From Chitinophaga pinensis DSM 2588 (GTDB lineage: Bacteria; Bacteroidota; Bacteroidia; Chitinophagales; Chitinophagaceae): 64,000 nucleotides of DNA. Under the pieces are notes generated by a model, which did not search any database, had not been told where the DNA came from, and saw only the letters and a program-made list of their open reading frames with translations. The translations under genes were made by a program, and so were the position numbers. Positions 41,393 to 49,645 of this stretch are shown in pieces (position 1 is the first letter of the stretch; every line of letters starts with the position of its first letter). The DNA lies in assembly GCF_000024005.1 (NCBI RefSeq), contig NC_013132.1, forward strand, positions 8,240,001 to 8,304,000. Reading direction: 5' to 3'.

Positions 41393-41645
41393 TCCTGCTG
41401 GTATCTTTGATAATTTGCCGCAAAATTAAGACTAAAGCTAATAAAGACAAAATGATCAGAAAGAAAGGGAATGACCATCCTGTCCGCTGGTCGATTTTAT
41501 AACCAGCAAATACCGCTATGCCTAATGTGGCCATCATCTGAAAAGCCAGCCCTGTGTACCGGATTATCAGCCTGTTATCTGGCTTCTTCCTCGGCTTTTT
41601 GTTCAGATTTTTGTTCGGATTTTGTTGAGATGACTGGTTTTCCAT
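41385..41645 (-). CDS. AtpZ/AtpI-family protein
   Basis: 86 residues. A basic, Asn/Lys-rich tail (MENQSSQQNPNKNLNKK) leads into two membrane helices with the family pattern: YTGLAFQMMATLGIAVFAGY then KIDQRTGWSFPFFLIILS. AtpZ/AtpI proteins help assemble the ATP-synthase c ring and may carry Mg2+. The tail is encoded in a region that also codes, in another frame, for the end of the bactofilin (71-base overlap). A shorter start would cut the first helix, so the overlap looks genuine. Confidence 0.82.
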   Translation of the reverse strand: MENQSSQQNPNKNLNKKPRKKPDNRLIIRYTGLAFQMMATLGIAVFAGYKIDQRTGWSFPFFLIILSLLALVLILRQIIKDTSRNE

Positions 41646-42048
41646 TTTTTTCTTTCTGATTTGCAGCTGCTACTTCCTCAGGCTCCATATAGCAACGACC
41701 ATTGAATTTCGCTGTTGGTTCCATCTCAAAATGTGCAGTGTACAGATCGCCTTTCACCAGTGCATTGCCTTTCAGGAAAAGCAAATCTTCTACCTTAATA
41801 ATACCAGTTACTTTACCCAGAATGTCCGCACTCTGACAGATCAGATCACCGGTAATCTCTCCTTCCGGACCTACCACAATTTTAGCTTTTGTTGAAACAA
41901 GGCCATTCACCTGACCGTCAATGCGAATATCTCCTTCGCTTACAATATCTCCCTGAATGGAAGTACCAGCGCCGATAATGTTTACGTTGGAAGAAGGCAT
42001 TACTGATTTGCTCTCGCTTCTGGCATTACGATTGTTGTTGCTAAACAT
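41575..42048 (-). CDS. Bactofilin (polymer-forming cytoskeletal protein)
   Basis: 157 residues. The core (about 20-125) is the right-handed beta-helix of bactofilins, with six-residue rungs: NIIGAGTSIQGDIVSEGDIR, IDGQVNGLVSTKAKIVVGPE, GEITGDLICQSADILGKVTG, and FLKGNALVKGDLYTAHFEME. The tails are unstructured; the C-terminal one is rich in Lys, Glu and Gln. Bactofilins polymerise without nucleotide and place cell-wall enzymes in curved or stalked cells. Its upstream neighbour on the same strand resembles the anchor part of an M23 peptidase, a known bactofilin partner. Confidence 0.9.
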   Translation of the reverse strand: MFSNNNRNARSESKSVMPSSNVNIIGAGTSIQGDIVSEGDIRIDGQVNGLVSTKAKIVVGPEGEITGDLICQSADILGKVTGIIKVEDLLFLKGNALVKGDLYTAHFEMEPTAKFNGRCYMEPEEVAAANQKEKNGKPVISTKSEQKSEQKAEEEAR

Positions 42049-42242
42049 AGGATTCTAGGTTTTTCAGCTTTTAGTTAGTGTGATGTAAGATAGTATTATT
42101 TATTAACATATTATTTCCGATTGACAATCACTTCTTTCAGAAGTTATTCACATCTTCCATTAACGGTATACGGCCCCCTTTGCGTATCTGACCTTCTTAT
42201 ATATTTCGTCCCGCAATATTTTGTGCGCCTGACCTGAAATAG

Positions 42243-42647
42243 TTAGTATGTACTGTTATCGACTTTCGGAACTTTAATAGTAGTTGTGTCCAGTTTGCCG
42301 GCGGAATAGTCTCCGCTGATAACCTTTTGAATATTGTCCAGGTATTTATCGCGGGCATTGATAGCTGTTTCCAGTGAATCTGTGCGCATTTTTAACCGGA
42401 TGAACTCCCTCCGCTGCTTCAGGTCACCATATCCCGGGATATAATAACGCAACGGTGTGAATACTACGGTGGCGACAGTAATTGTCACCAGCAGCACAAA
42501 TAAAGTACTTAAAGCAACATACACACTCATTCGTGATAATTTAAACGAGGTTACCTCTTCGTAGGTATTGTCGTTCATAATTACCAGGCGGTATCTGTTA
42601 CCGATCCGCCCCACATTTCTGCCCTTTTTATCACGCTTATTAGCCAT
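42243..42647 (-). CDS. Membrane-anchor protein resembling the N-terminal part of M23 peptidases, peptidase domain absent
   Basis: 134 residues. A basic cytoplasmic start, then a conserved-looking YRLVIMNDNTYEEVTSFKLS, one membrane helix (VALSTLFVLLVTITVATVVF), TPLRYYIPGYGDLKQ, and a helix ending DKYLDNIQKVISGDYSAGKL. From memory this matches the first 130 residues of Bacteroidota M23 peptidases that continue with a LytM domain. Here the frame stops at VPKVDNSTY, and the 194 bases before the bactofilin gene do not encode the rest. It may be a bactofilin-binding anchor without enzyme, or a truncated gene. Confidence 0.65.
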   Translation of the reverse strand: MANKRDKKGRNVGRIGNRYRLVIMNDNTYEEVTSFKLSRMSVYVALSTLFVLLVTITVATVVFTPLRYYIPGYGDLKQRREFIRLKMRTDSLETAINARDKYLDNIQKVISGDYSAGKLDTTTIKVPKVDNSTY

Positions 42648-42761
42648 ATCCGCTATAAAACTGAATAATTTTTCTGATTATCAACCGGCTAAAGTTAAAC
42701 ATTTATATTATTTCGTATTTAAAAAATTGAATAGGACTCATTTTTAATCGTAATATGCACT

Positions 42762-42794
42762 TTTGACGGCCTCAAAAAAATAATCCTATCTTTA
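42762..42794 (+). promoter_or_regulatory. Promoter of the SprE/PorW-like gene
   Basis: TTTG (42762-42765), 21 bases, then TATCTTTA (42787-42794), one base off TAnnTTTG. Start codon 56 bases further on. Confidence 0.6.
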
Positions 42795-42850
42795 AAAAAT
42801 AATTTCCTGACATATAAGTTATATAGGTAAGCCTATACACCCTGGCATCC

Positions 42851-45800
42851 ATGAATTATTACAGATCAGTTCGCAATTTTCTATCATATACCTGTTTAGT
42901 AAGTCTGTTCTTGTGCTGTATTGAAATTAACAGGGTCAGCGCCCAGCGACGGGATACCACGGTTACAAATAACCAGTCCAGAAATAACAATAGCAGGGCC
43001 CCTCAACGGACCATGCAAAAGCCGCTTGTTCCAAAAGTAGCGCAGCCGAAAGGTGAAAACAGACGTATTCCCGCAGAAATGCTGGCAGAACGTAAATGGA
43101 CTATTAAACGTAAGCTGGTACAGAACATGCTGGCCAGATATAACTATTTGTTCAATGCCCGCAAGAAACTGGCCCTCATTACCCACAATGTGAGCCGCCA
43201 GGGACAGGATAACTACAATTACCTGCTTCCCTTCTACCCTTACAGTCTGCAGAATCTTGGCCTCAGCGTCGGTGACCTCGATACAGTCATCGAAAAAGCC
43301 TCCATCAACATACAGATACACGACCCGCGTAGTAAATGGATCGACGATAGCTACCTCGTTATCGGTCAGGCATATTTCTTCCAGGGTGAATGGGATAAAG
43401 CCAACCGTACCTTCCAGTTTATCAACACGACCTACGCGCCTAAAAAGAAATCAGATTATAAAGCTGTAGTCGGTTCCAGTGCAAAAGACCAGCTGTCTAT
43501 CGCCTCCCGTGAAAAGCGGAAACCGCCTTTCGGCTACTTCAAACATACCTATGCCCGTAACGACGCCTTTGTGTGGAGAGCTAAAACCCTCCTGGAAATG
43601 AAGGAGTTTGACGAAGCCCGTTCCATGATGAACATCCTGGAACAGGATCCCTACTTCCCTAAACGACTGGCCGGCGATATGGCGGAGGTAAGAGCTTATG
43701 CCCTCTACAAACAGGAACGTTTTGCGGAAGTCATCAATCCGCTGCAGGTCGCTGTAAAGTCAAAAGGCAACAGAGACGAGCGCGCACGTATGTACTTTAT
43801 CCTGGGACAGCTGTACACCAACTACAGCAAACAGGATTCGGCTGCCATGATGTTCCACAAAGTGATCAAGCAGAAGCCTGACCCGATCATGGACTTCCAG
43901 GCACGTATCCAGATCGCCAAACTGGATGCTACCCGTGAAGGCGGTTCCCTGGACGAAAGTCTTGCCCGTTTGAAACGCATGGTCCGCAAAGAAAAATACT
44001 TCGAGTTCCGCGATGCGATCTATTATACAATGGCTAACCTGGTACTGCCAAAAGATCAGGACCTGGCAATGGATTACCTGCGCCAGTCCCTCAAGGTAGA
44101 GAGCAATAATACCATGCAGAAAGCATTGTCTTTCAAAGGTGTGGCCGATATCTACTACGGACAGCGCCGCTACCGCCTGGCCAGGGATTATTACGACAGT
44201 ACAGCCTCTGTTATGCCGCCTGAATTCACAGACTCTGCCATCGTCAATAAGCGTAAACGCGTACTCAGCGACGTAGCAACCCGTGTGGAAGCAATCCAGC
44301 GCGAGGATAGTCTGCAACGTATTGCCGCTATGCCGGAATCTGACAGGATGATCTTCCTGGAGAAAATGGCCGGTCTGATGCGGAAAGAAGCAGAAGAGAA
44401 AGCGAAAAAAGACAAGGAAAACGCAGAAAAAGGGATTGTTGAACCTCAGCAGATGGCCAACAATAACCCTCTGTCCAATATGATGAATAACAATAGCCCT
44501 GCCGCTCCTAAAGCGGACGATAAGGGTGAATGGTATTTCTATAACAATGCGACCAAAGCCGCTGGTTTTTCAGAGTTTAAGAAGCGTTGGGGGAACAGAC
44601 CATTGACGGATAACTGGCGCAGAAGTCAGACCGGCCCTGTGGCAGCCAACCAGCCTTTAACATTGGAGGATGAAAATGGTAATCCGATTGGTGGCGCCGG
44701 CGGTAAAACAACTGCGGACAGCACCAATGCGAAATCACTGGCTGCCGACTTACCGCTCACACCGGACGACCTCCTGAAATCCAACATTATCGTAGAAGAC
44801 GCCTATTATGACCTGGGTAAACTCTATAATGATCAGCTGGATAACACAGAACTTGCCATCGAAACATACGACACCCTCCTGAACAGATATCCGCAGCATC
44901 CGCACAAACAGGAAGTCATCTATTCATTATATATCTGGCATACCAAGCTGGGACATACCGCCCTGGCAGCAAAGTATAAACAGAATGTGGTGACACAGTT
45001 CGGCGATTCCAAATTTGCCAGCATTATCAAGTATGGTGCGCTGCAAGACATCAACGAAAGCAAAAAGAAGGAGATATCCACATCATACGATTCCGTATAT
45101 GTGAATTATCTGCGGGGTAACCTGGAAGAAGCCTACAATATGAAAAAGGCGGCTGATTCCAGCTACGGACTGACCTTCATGCAGCCTAAATTTGACCTCC
45201 TGGAAGCCATGATCATCATGAAAATGGACACCTGTGAGTTTGGTCGTCAGGCAGTTGTGAACGTTATCAACAAATACAAACAGGACGACGCGGTACAGGA
45301 AAAAGCCAAATCACTGCTGGAAGCACTGGATAACAGGGGGGCCCTTGTGGTGTACCTCTCCAGACTGGAAATAGAAAAAAGCCGGGATAATGGCAATGTG
45401 GTGGACGAAAACATCTCCATCCGCTACCCATGGCAGAAACCAGAACCTAAATTTGATTCAGATAAACTGAAAACAGCTGCTACCGACTCCGTAAAAGTGG
45501 ATGCCGCTGCCGCCAACGCAGCGCTGAAAGTTCAGCCTTTGCCAGCACCACTGAAACCTGTCACTATCTATAAACTGGACGCCAAGAATCCACATTTTGT
45601 TATCATGTATTTCCTGCGTACCAACAAAGCCGCTATAGAAGAAGCATTGACACAATTCACCCGGTATAACGCTGAAAAACACGGCGGAGAAAATATCCAG
45701 GTGGCCAACTTTGTGTTGACCCAGCAGGATGTCATGCTGATATTCAGGTTGTTCCCGAATGAAGACAAGGCATTGGACTACTTTGACGAGATCAGGGGCG

Positions 45801-45943
45801 AAGCTGAAAAGATCGTTCCACGTATCCGTCCGTCCGATTACACCATGTTTATCATTTCCAGGGATAACTTTATCCAGATGAACAGTACGAAAGACGTGGA
45901 AGGCTACCGGAAATTCTTTAACGATACCTACATTACACAATAA
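42851..45943 (+). CDS. TPR-repeat protein, SprE/PorW-like (type IX secretion, gliding)
   Basis: 1030 residues. A signal peptide (about 1-31, ending VSAQ) is followed by a Ser/Asn/Pro linker and an array of TPR units (for example WIDDSYLVIGQAYFFQGEWD, ARMYFILGQLYTNYSKQDSA, AYYDLGKLYNDQLDNTELAI). A disordered Asn/Lys-rich insert lies near 530-570 and a compact C-terminal domain near 900-1030. The early ARYNYLFNARKKLALI stretch and the neighbouring bactofilin/AtpZ genes fit the SprE/PorW protein of the type IX secretion system. I do not see the lipobox that PorW has, so the call is likely but not certain. Confidence 0.7.
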   Translation: MNYYRSVRNFLSYTCLVSLFLCCIEINRVSAQRRDTTVTNNQSRNNNSRAPQRTMQKPLVPKVAQPKGENRRIPAEMLAERKWTIKRKLVQNMLARYNYLFNARKKLALITHNVSRQGQDNYNYLLPFYPYSLQNLGLSVGDLDTVIEKASINIQIHDPRSKWIDDSYLVIGQAYFFQGEWDKANRTFQFINTTYAPKKKSDYKAVVGSSAKDQLSIASREKRKPPFGYFKHTYARNDAFVWRAKTLLEMKEFDEARSMMNILEQDPYFPKRLAGDMAEVRAYALYKQERFAEVINPLQVAVKSKGNRDERARMYFILGQLYTNYSKQDSAAMMFHKVIKQKPDPIMDFQARIQIAKLDATREGGSLDESLARLKRMVRKEKYFEFRDAIYYTMANLVLPKDQDLAMDYLRQSLKVESNNTMQKALSFKGVADIYYGQRRYRLARDYYDSTASVMPPEFTDSAIVNKRKRVLSDVATRVEAIQREDSLQRIAAMPESDRMIFLEKMAGLMRKEAEEKAKKDKENAEKGIVEPQQMANNNPLSNMMNNNSPAAPKADDKGEWYFYNNATKAAGFSEFKKRWGNRPLTDNWRRSQTGPVAANQPLTLEDENGNPIGGAGGKTTADSTNAKSLAADLPLTPDDLLKSNIIVEDAYYDLGKLYNDQLDNTELAIETYDTLLNRYPQHPHKQEVIYSLYIWHTKLGHTALAAKYKQNVVTQFGDSKFASIIKYGALQDINESKKKEISTSYDSVYVNYLRGNLEEAYNMKKAADSSYGLTFMQPKFDLLEAMIIMKMDTCEFGRQAVVNVINKYKQDDAVQEKAKSLLEALDNRGALVVYLSRLEIEKSRDNGNVVDENISIRYPWQKPEPKFDSDKLKTAATDSVKVDAAAANAALKVQPLPAPLKPVTIYKLDAKNPHFVIMYFLRTNKAAIEEALTQFTRYNAEKHGGENIQVANFVLTQQDVMLIFRLFPNEDKALDYFDEIRGEAEKIVPRIRPSDYTMFIISRDNFIQMNSTKDVEGYRKFFNDTYITQ

Positions 45944-46033
45944 GGGACAATAAGATAGAAAACATATTAATTCATTTAACAAGATAAATCAGCCTTTTAA
46001 CATTAAAAGGGGGGTATCACTCGTTTTTTTTAA

Positions 46034-46041
46034 TAGTTTTG
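46034..46041 (+). promoter_or_regulatory. -7 promoter element upstream of the PBP1A gene
   Basis: TAGTTTTG, fits TAnnTTTG, about 108 bases before the ATG. Would give a leader of about 100 bases. Confidence 0.45.
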
Positions 46042-46148
46042 CCCGCTATTACAAGCTATTGCATTTAAGGCCCGCAAATTGCTATAACAGGGTTAGAACA
46101 TTATCCCTGTGCAATGCTGGCCAGGCAAATCAAATATTTTAAGCAAGT

Positions 46149-48533
46149 ATGAAAAAATCGGTTAAAATATTGTGGATCACAGTGTTATCAGTAACCGGGT
46201 TATTCCTTTTACTGATATTGCTTGTTAACTTCCGCATTATTGGCAACATGCCATCCATGGAGACCCTGGAAAACCCACGGGCTGCCGTCGCATCTGAAGT
46301 AATTGCCGAAGATGGAACAATTCTCGGTAAATACTACCAGGTAGACAGGTCTAGTTCCGACTACAACGAAATTTCCAAAAATGTACTCAACGCACTGATC
46401 GCTACTGAGGATGTACGCTTCTATGAGCATTCAGGTATTGACCCTTATGCTACTATTGCCATTCCTTTTTACCTGGCAATCGGTAAGAAAAGAGGTTCCA
46501 GTACCATTACCCAGCAGCTGGCCCTGAACCTTCAGGCTGACAATAATGGTACTTTACGTGCAAGAAACTTTATCGCCAGATCCTTCCAGAAAATGCAGGA
46601 ATGGCTGATCGCGGTAAGACTGGAACGTAACTTCACCAAACAGGAGATCATTACCCTCTATCTGAATACAGTTCCTTTCGGGGATAACGTATATGGTATC
46701 GAAAATGGTGCACGTACCTTTTTCAGTAAAGATGCAGCCCATCTGTCTATCGAAGAAGCAGCCACGCTGATAGCCATGCTGAAAGGTACCAACCTCTATA
46801 ACCCACGTCGTAATCCCGTTGTGGCACTGAACCGTCGTAATACGGTGATAGAACTGATGCAGAAAAATGATTTTATCACTGCTCCTGAAGCAACTTCCGC
46901 AAAAAGCAAACCTATCGTATTAAGATACAATAAGATAGATCATAATAAAGGACTGGCGCCTTACTTCAGAGAGGTACTGCGCGACGAACTGAAAGTATGG
47001 TGTAAAGAGCATAAAAAAGCAGATGGTTCTGAATACAACCTGTACCGTGATGGTCTGAAGATCTATACGACCATCAACCCTCGTATGCAGCTGTATGCAG
47101 AAGAAGCGGTAGATCACCATCTGAAAGATCTCCAGAAAGTATTCGCTACACAGGCCAATATTAAATCAGGCAGTGTGTGGAAAAACTGGCAGACTTACGT
47201 TGATCGTTACATGAAAGAATCTGATCGTTACAAAGCGATGAAAGAAGATGAAGCGACTGACGATCAGATCAAAAAAGCATTCAATACACCTACCAGGATG
47301 AAGGTGTTCGCCTGGAAAAGCTTCACAGAACCTGAGCTGAATGAGCTGGATACCGTGATGACACCGATAGATTCTATCAAGTACATGCGGGCTATTCTCC
47401 AGGCAGGTTTCATGGCGCTCGATCCGGAAAGTGGCGAGATCAAAGCCTGGGTGGGCGGTCCTGACTTCCGTTATTTCAAAAATGACCACGTTGCCAAGAC
47501 CCGCAGACAGGTAGGTTCTACTTTCAAACCATTCCTGTACACCTTCGCGATCATGAATGGTATGCAACCAAGTACCATGCTGCCTAACGAACCGGTATCC
47601 TTCCCTAAATATAACTGGACACTGAGCCGCAACTCTGAAGGTAGTGTTGGTGGTAGCATCAGCATGGCAGGCGCACTGGCGAAGTCACTGAACCTGGTAT
47701 CTGCTTACCTGATCAAACAGTTAGGTCCGCAGGCAGTAGCTGACTTTGCGAAAAACAAGATCGGCTTCAGCGCAGATATTCCTCCCTACCCTTCCATTTC
47801 CCTGGGTACACCGGAAATCTCCCTGTTTGAAATGTTGCAGGCTTACACGATGTTCCCTGCACGTGGTATCATCACAAGACCGATCTACATCACCCGTATA
47901 GAAGACAGAAATGGCAACATCCTCCAAACCTTTGCACCGGAAAAGCGCGAAGTGATCAGTGAGAATGAGTCTTATACCATGGTGAAGATGATGCAGGGCG
48001 TAACTGGTCCCGGTGGTACTTCTGCTCGTCTGCGTTTCCGCTATGGCATTCAGAGTGAAGTAGCTGGTAAGACCGGTACTACGAACGACAACACCGATGG
48101 CTGGTTCCTGGGCTTTACACCGCAATTACTGGCAGGCGCCTGGGTAGGTTGTGAAAACAACTTCCTGCACTTCAGTTCTACGGCAAATGGTCAGGGTGCG
48201 AATACCGGCTTGCCGATCTGGGCTTATTTCTTCCAGAAGGTATATGCGGATAAAACATTGAAAATTGATGATAAGGCGACTTTCTCTATTCCTCAGTCTA
48301 TCAATAGTGAATTCTATCAGCCGTTTGAAGATAATGTGAAGCCAGGTGCAGAAGCGCCGGATCAGGGTAATGGAAATGAAACTGACTATACTGAGGGCTA
48401 TGATGTGAATAAACTGGAAGCAGAGGCGGACAAAGAAGCAAAAAAACGCGAAGAAGAGAAGAAAGAAGGTAAAGAAAAACCTATTCCTTCTACTATGCCA
48501 AAGGCCACTTATCCACAGAAACCGCAACAATAA
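46149..48533 (+). CDS. Penicillin-binding protein 1A (bifunctional transglycosylase/transpeptidase)
   Basis: 794 residues. One N-terminal membrane helix (about 7-29), then the GT51 transglycosylase domain with catalytic Glu in LIATEDVRFYEHSGID (E87), KKRGSSTITQQLALNL and a second Glu motif near LERNFTKQEIITLYLN. The transpeptidase domain has SxxK in QVGSTFKPFLY (S457, K460), SxN in LAKSLNLVS and KTGTTNDN. The last 60 residues are a Glu/Lys-rich tail (REEEKKEGKEK). It polymerises and cross-links peptidoglycan at the inner membrane. Standard length. Confidence 0.95.
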   Translation: MKKSVKILWITVLSVTGLFLLLILLVNFRIIGNMPSMETLENPRAAVASEVIAEDGTILGKYYQVDRSSSDYNEISKNVLNALIATEDVRFYEHSGIDPYATIAIPFYLAIGKKRGSSTITQQLALNLQADNNGTLRARNFIARSFQKMQEWLIAVRLERNFTKQEIITLYLNTVPFGDNVYGIENGARTFFSKDAAHLSIEEAATLIAMLKGTNLYNPRRNPVVALNRRNTVIELMQKNDFITAPEATSAKSKPIVLRYNKIDHNKGLAPYFREVLRDELKVWCKEHKKADGSEYNLYRDGLKIYTTINPRMQLYAEEAVDHHLKDLQKVFATQANIKSGSVWKNWQTYVDRYMKESDRYKAMKEDEATDDQIKKAFNTPTRMKVFAWKSFTEPELNELDTVMTPIDSIKYMRAILQAGFMALDPESGEIKAWVGGPDFRYFKNDHVAKTRRQVGSTFKPFLYTFAIMNGMQPSTMLPNEPVSFPKYNWTLSRNSEGSVGGSISMAGALAKSLNLVSAYLIKQLGPQAVADFAKNKIGFSADIPPYPSISLGTPEISLFEMLQAYTMFPARGIITRPIYITRIEDRNGNILQTFAPEKREVISENESYTMVKMMQGVTGPGGTSARLRFRYGIQSEVAGKTGTTNDNTDGWFLGFTPQLLAGAWVGCENNFLHFSSTANGQGANTGLPIWAYFFQKVYADKTLKIDDKATFSIPQSINSEFYQPFEDNVKPGAEAPDQGNGNETDYTEGYDVNKLEAEADKEAKKREEEKKEGKEKPIPSTMPKATYPQKPQQ

Positions 48534-48550
48534 CGGTAACGATATAAAAG

Positions 48551-48596
48551 ATAAAAGAAAAAGGGTCTGCCATACGGCGGACCCTTTTTCTTTTAT
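48551..48596. terminator. Bidirectional terminator between PBP1A and the M28 peptidase
   Basis: ATAAAAGAAAAAGGGTC(tgcc) pairs with (ggcg)GACCCTTTTTCTTTTAT, a stem of about 20 base pairs shared by both converging genes. Confidence 0.93.
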
Positions 48597-48606
48597 CGGC
48601 AGTCTG

Positions 48607-49554
48607 TTATTTCTTATCCTCTACCTTCTTCTCATTCTCTACATAGTGCAAAGCGGTATACTTCATGGCGTTGTTAATCAACTGAATACCCAGTTTTAAC
48701 ACCAGCGCCTCTTCTTTTGCCTTCAGTTTTTCCACATCGTCAGTTGGTTTGTGGTAGTCGTCGTGCGGACCAGTATGCAGGAAAATCACCGGTACGTCAT
48801 GCATATAGAAGTTATGGTGATCGGAAGCGCCTTTACCGGAACCATCAGTGAAATAATGAATACCTGGCTCCTGGGCTTCTTTGAATACAGCAGGCCATTC
48901 CTCCGCGGTTCCATATCCACCGATACCTAAGCCTCTTTCTTCATTATAGCGGCCGATCATGTCCATGTTCAGCATGAAATGCATGGTATTCAAGGGGATC
49001 GTCGGGTTAGCGGTGAAGTATTTAGATCCCTGCAGACCTAATTCTTCGCCACCAAAGGAAATAAACAGGAAGTTAAAAGGCTCTTTCTGACCATTTTCAG
49101 TGAAATACCTGGCCAATTCAAGCAAACCGGCTACACCTGATGCATTATCGTCAGCGCCATTGTGGATCTGGCCGATGGGATATTTACCATCAAACAATCC
49201 GGCAGTACCCAGGTGATCATAGTGAGCACCAATCACGATAGTCTTGGCAGCCCCATTGTCCAGGAATCCGATCACATTACGGGTTGCAATGCCATGGTGT
49301 TCTTTCCTGTCAAACGTAAAATCCTGAAAATAGCTGTCCCCGTTACCCGGTTTCAGTCCGAGTGACCTGAACTGTTTAGCAACAAAATTACTTGCTTTAA
49401 CGCCCCCTTTTTCGGCTGTACCGCGACCTTTTAATTTCTCTGACGCCAGGTATGTAACCGTTTTCTGAATACGGCTGGCGGATGGTTGGTAGTCCTGTGC
49501 ATAAGCACCGGCACAAACAGTTGTAGCTGTGAATAGAAACAATAAGTACTTCAT
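48607..49554 (-). CDS. Exported M28-family metallopeptidase
   Basis: 315 residues with a signal peptide (MKYLLFLFTATTVCAGAYAQ). The di-zinc aminopeptidase ligands are all present: IVIGAHYDHLGT (His and Asp), GADDNASGVAGL (Asp), FGGEELGLQGS (catalytic Glu and metal Glu), LNMDMIGR (Asp), and HTGPHDDYHKPTDD (His). An internal AHYDHLG/NGADDNASG spacing is typical for Bacteroidota M28 enzymes. It probably frees amino acids from peptides in the periplasm or outside. Confidence 0.93.
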   Translation of the reverse strand: MKYLLFLFTATTVCAGAYAQDYQPSASRIQKTVTYLASEKLKGRGTAEKGGVKASNFVAKQFRSLGLKPGNGDSYFQDFTFDRKEHHGIATRNVIGFLDNGAAKTIVIGAHYDHLGTAGLFDGKYPIGQIHNGADDNASGVAGLLELARYFTENGQKEPFNFLFISFGGEELGLQGSKYFTANPTIPLNTMHFMLNMDMIGRYNEERGLGIGGYGTAEEWPAVFKEAQEPGIHYFTDGSGKGASDHHNFYMHDVPVIFLHTGPHDDYHKPTDDVEKLKAKEEALVLKLGIQLINNAMKYTALHYVENEKKVEDKK

Positions 49555-49586
49555 TAGGTATGATTATGCATGATTTCCTCAAAATA

Positions 49587-49616
49587 CAGAAGGCTTCCTA
49601 CGTGGGAAGCCTTCTG
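49587..49616 (-). terminator. Terminator of yidC
   Basis: CAGAAGGCTTCC-CACGTA-GGAAGCCTTCTG on the minus strand, followed by TATTTTG. A 12-base perfect stem. Confidence 0.75.
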
Positions 49617-49645
49617 TTAAAATATTATATCAAATAGGTCCGATA

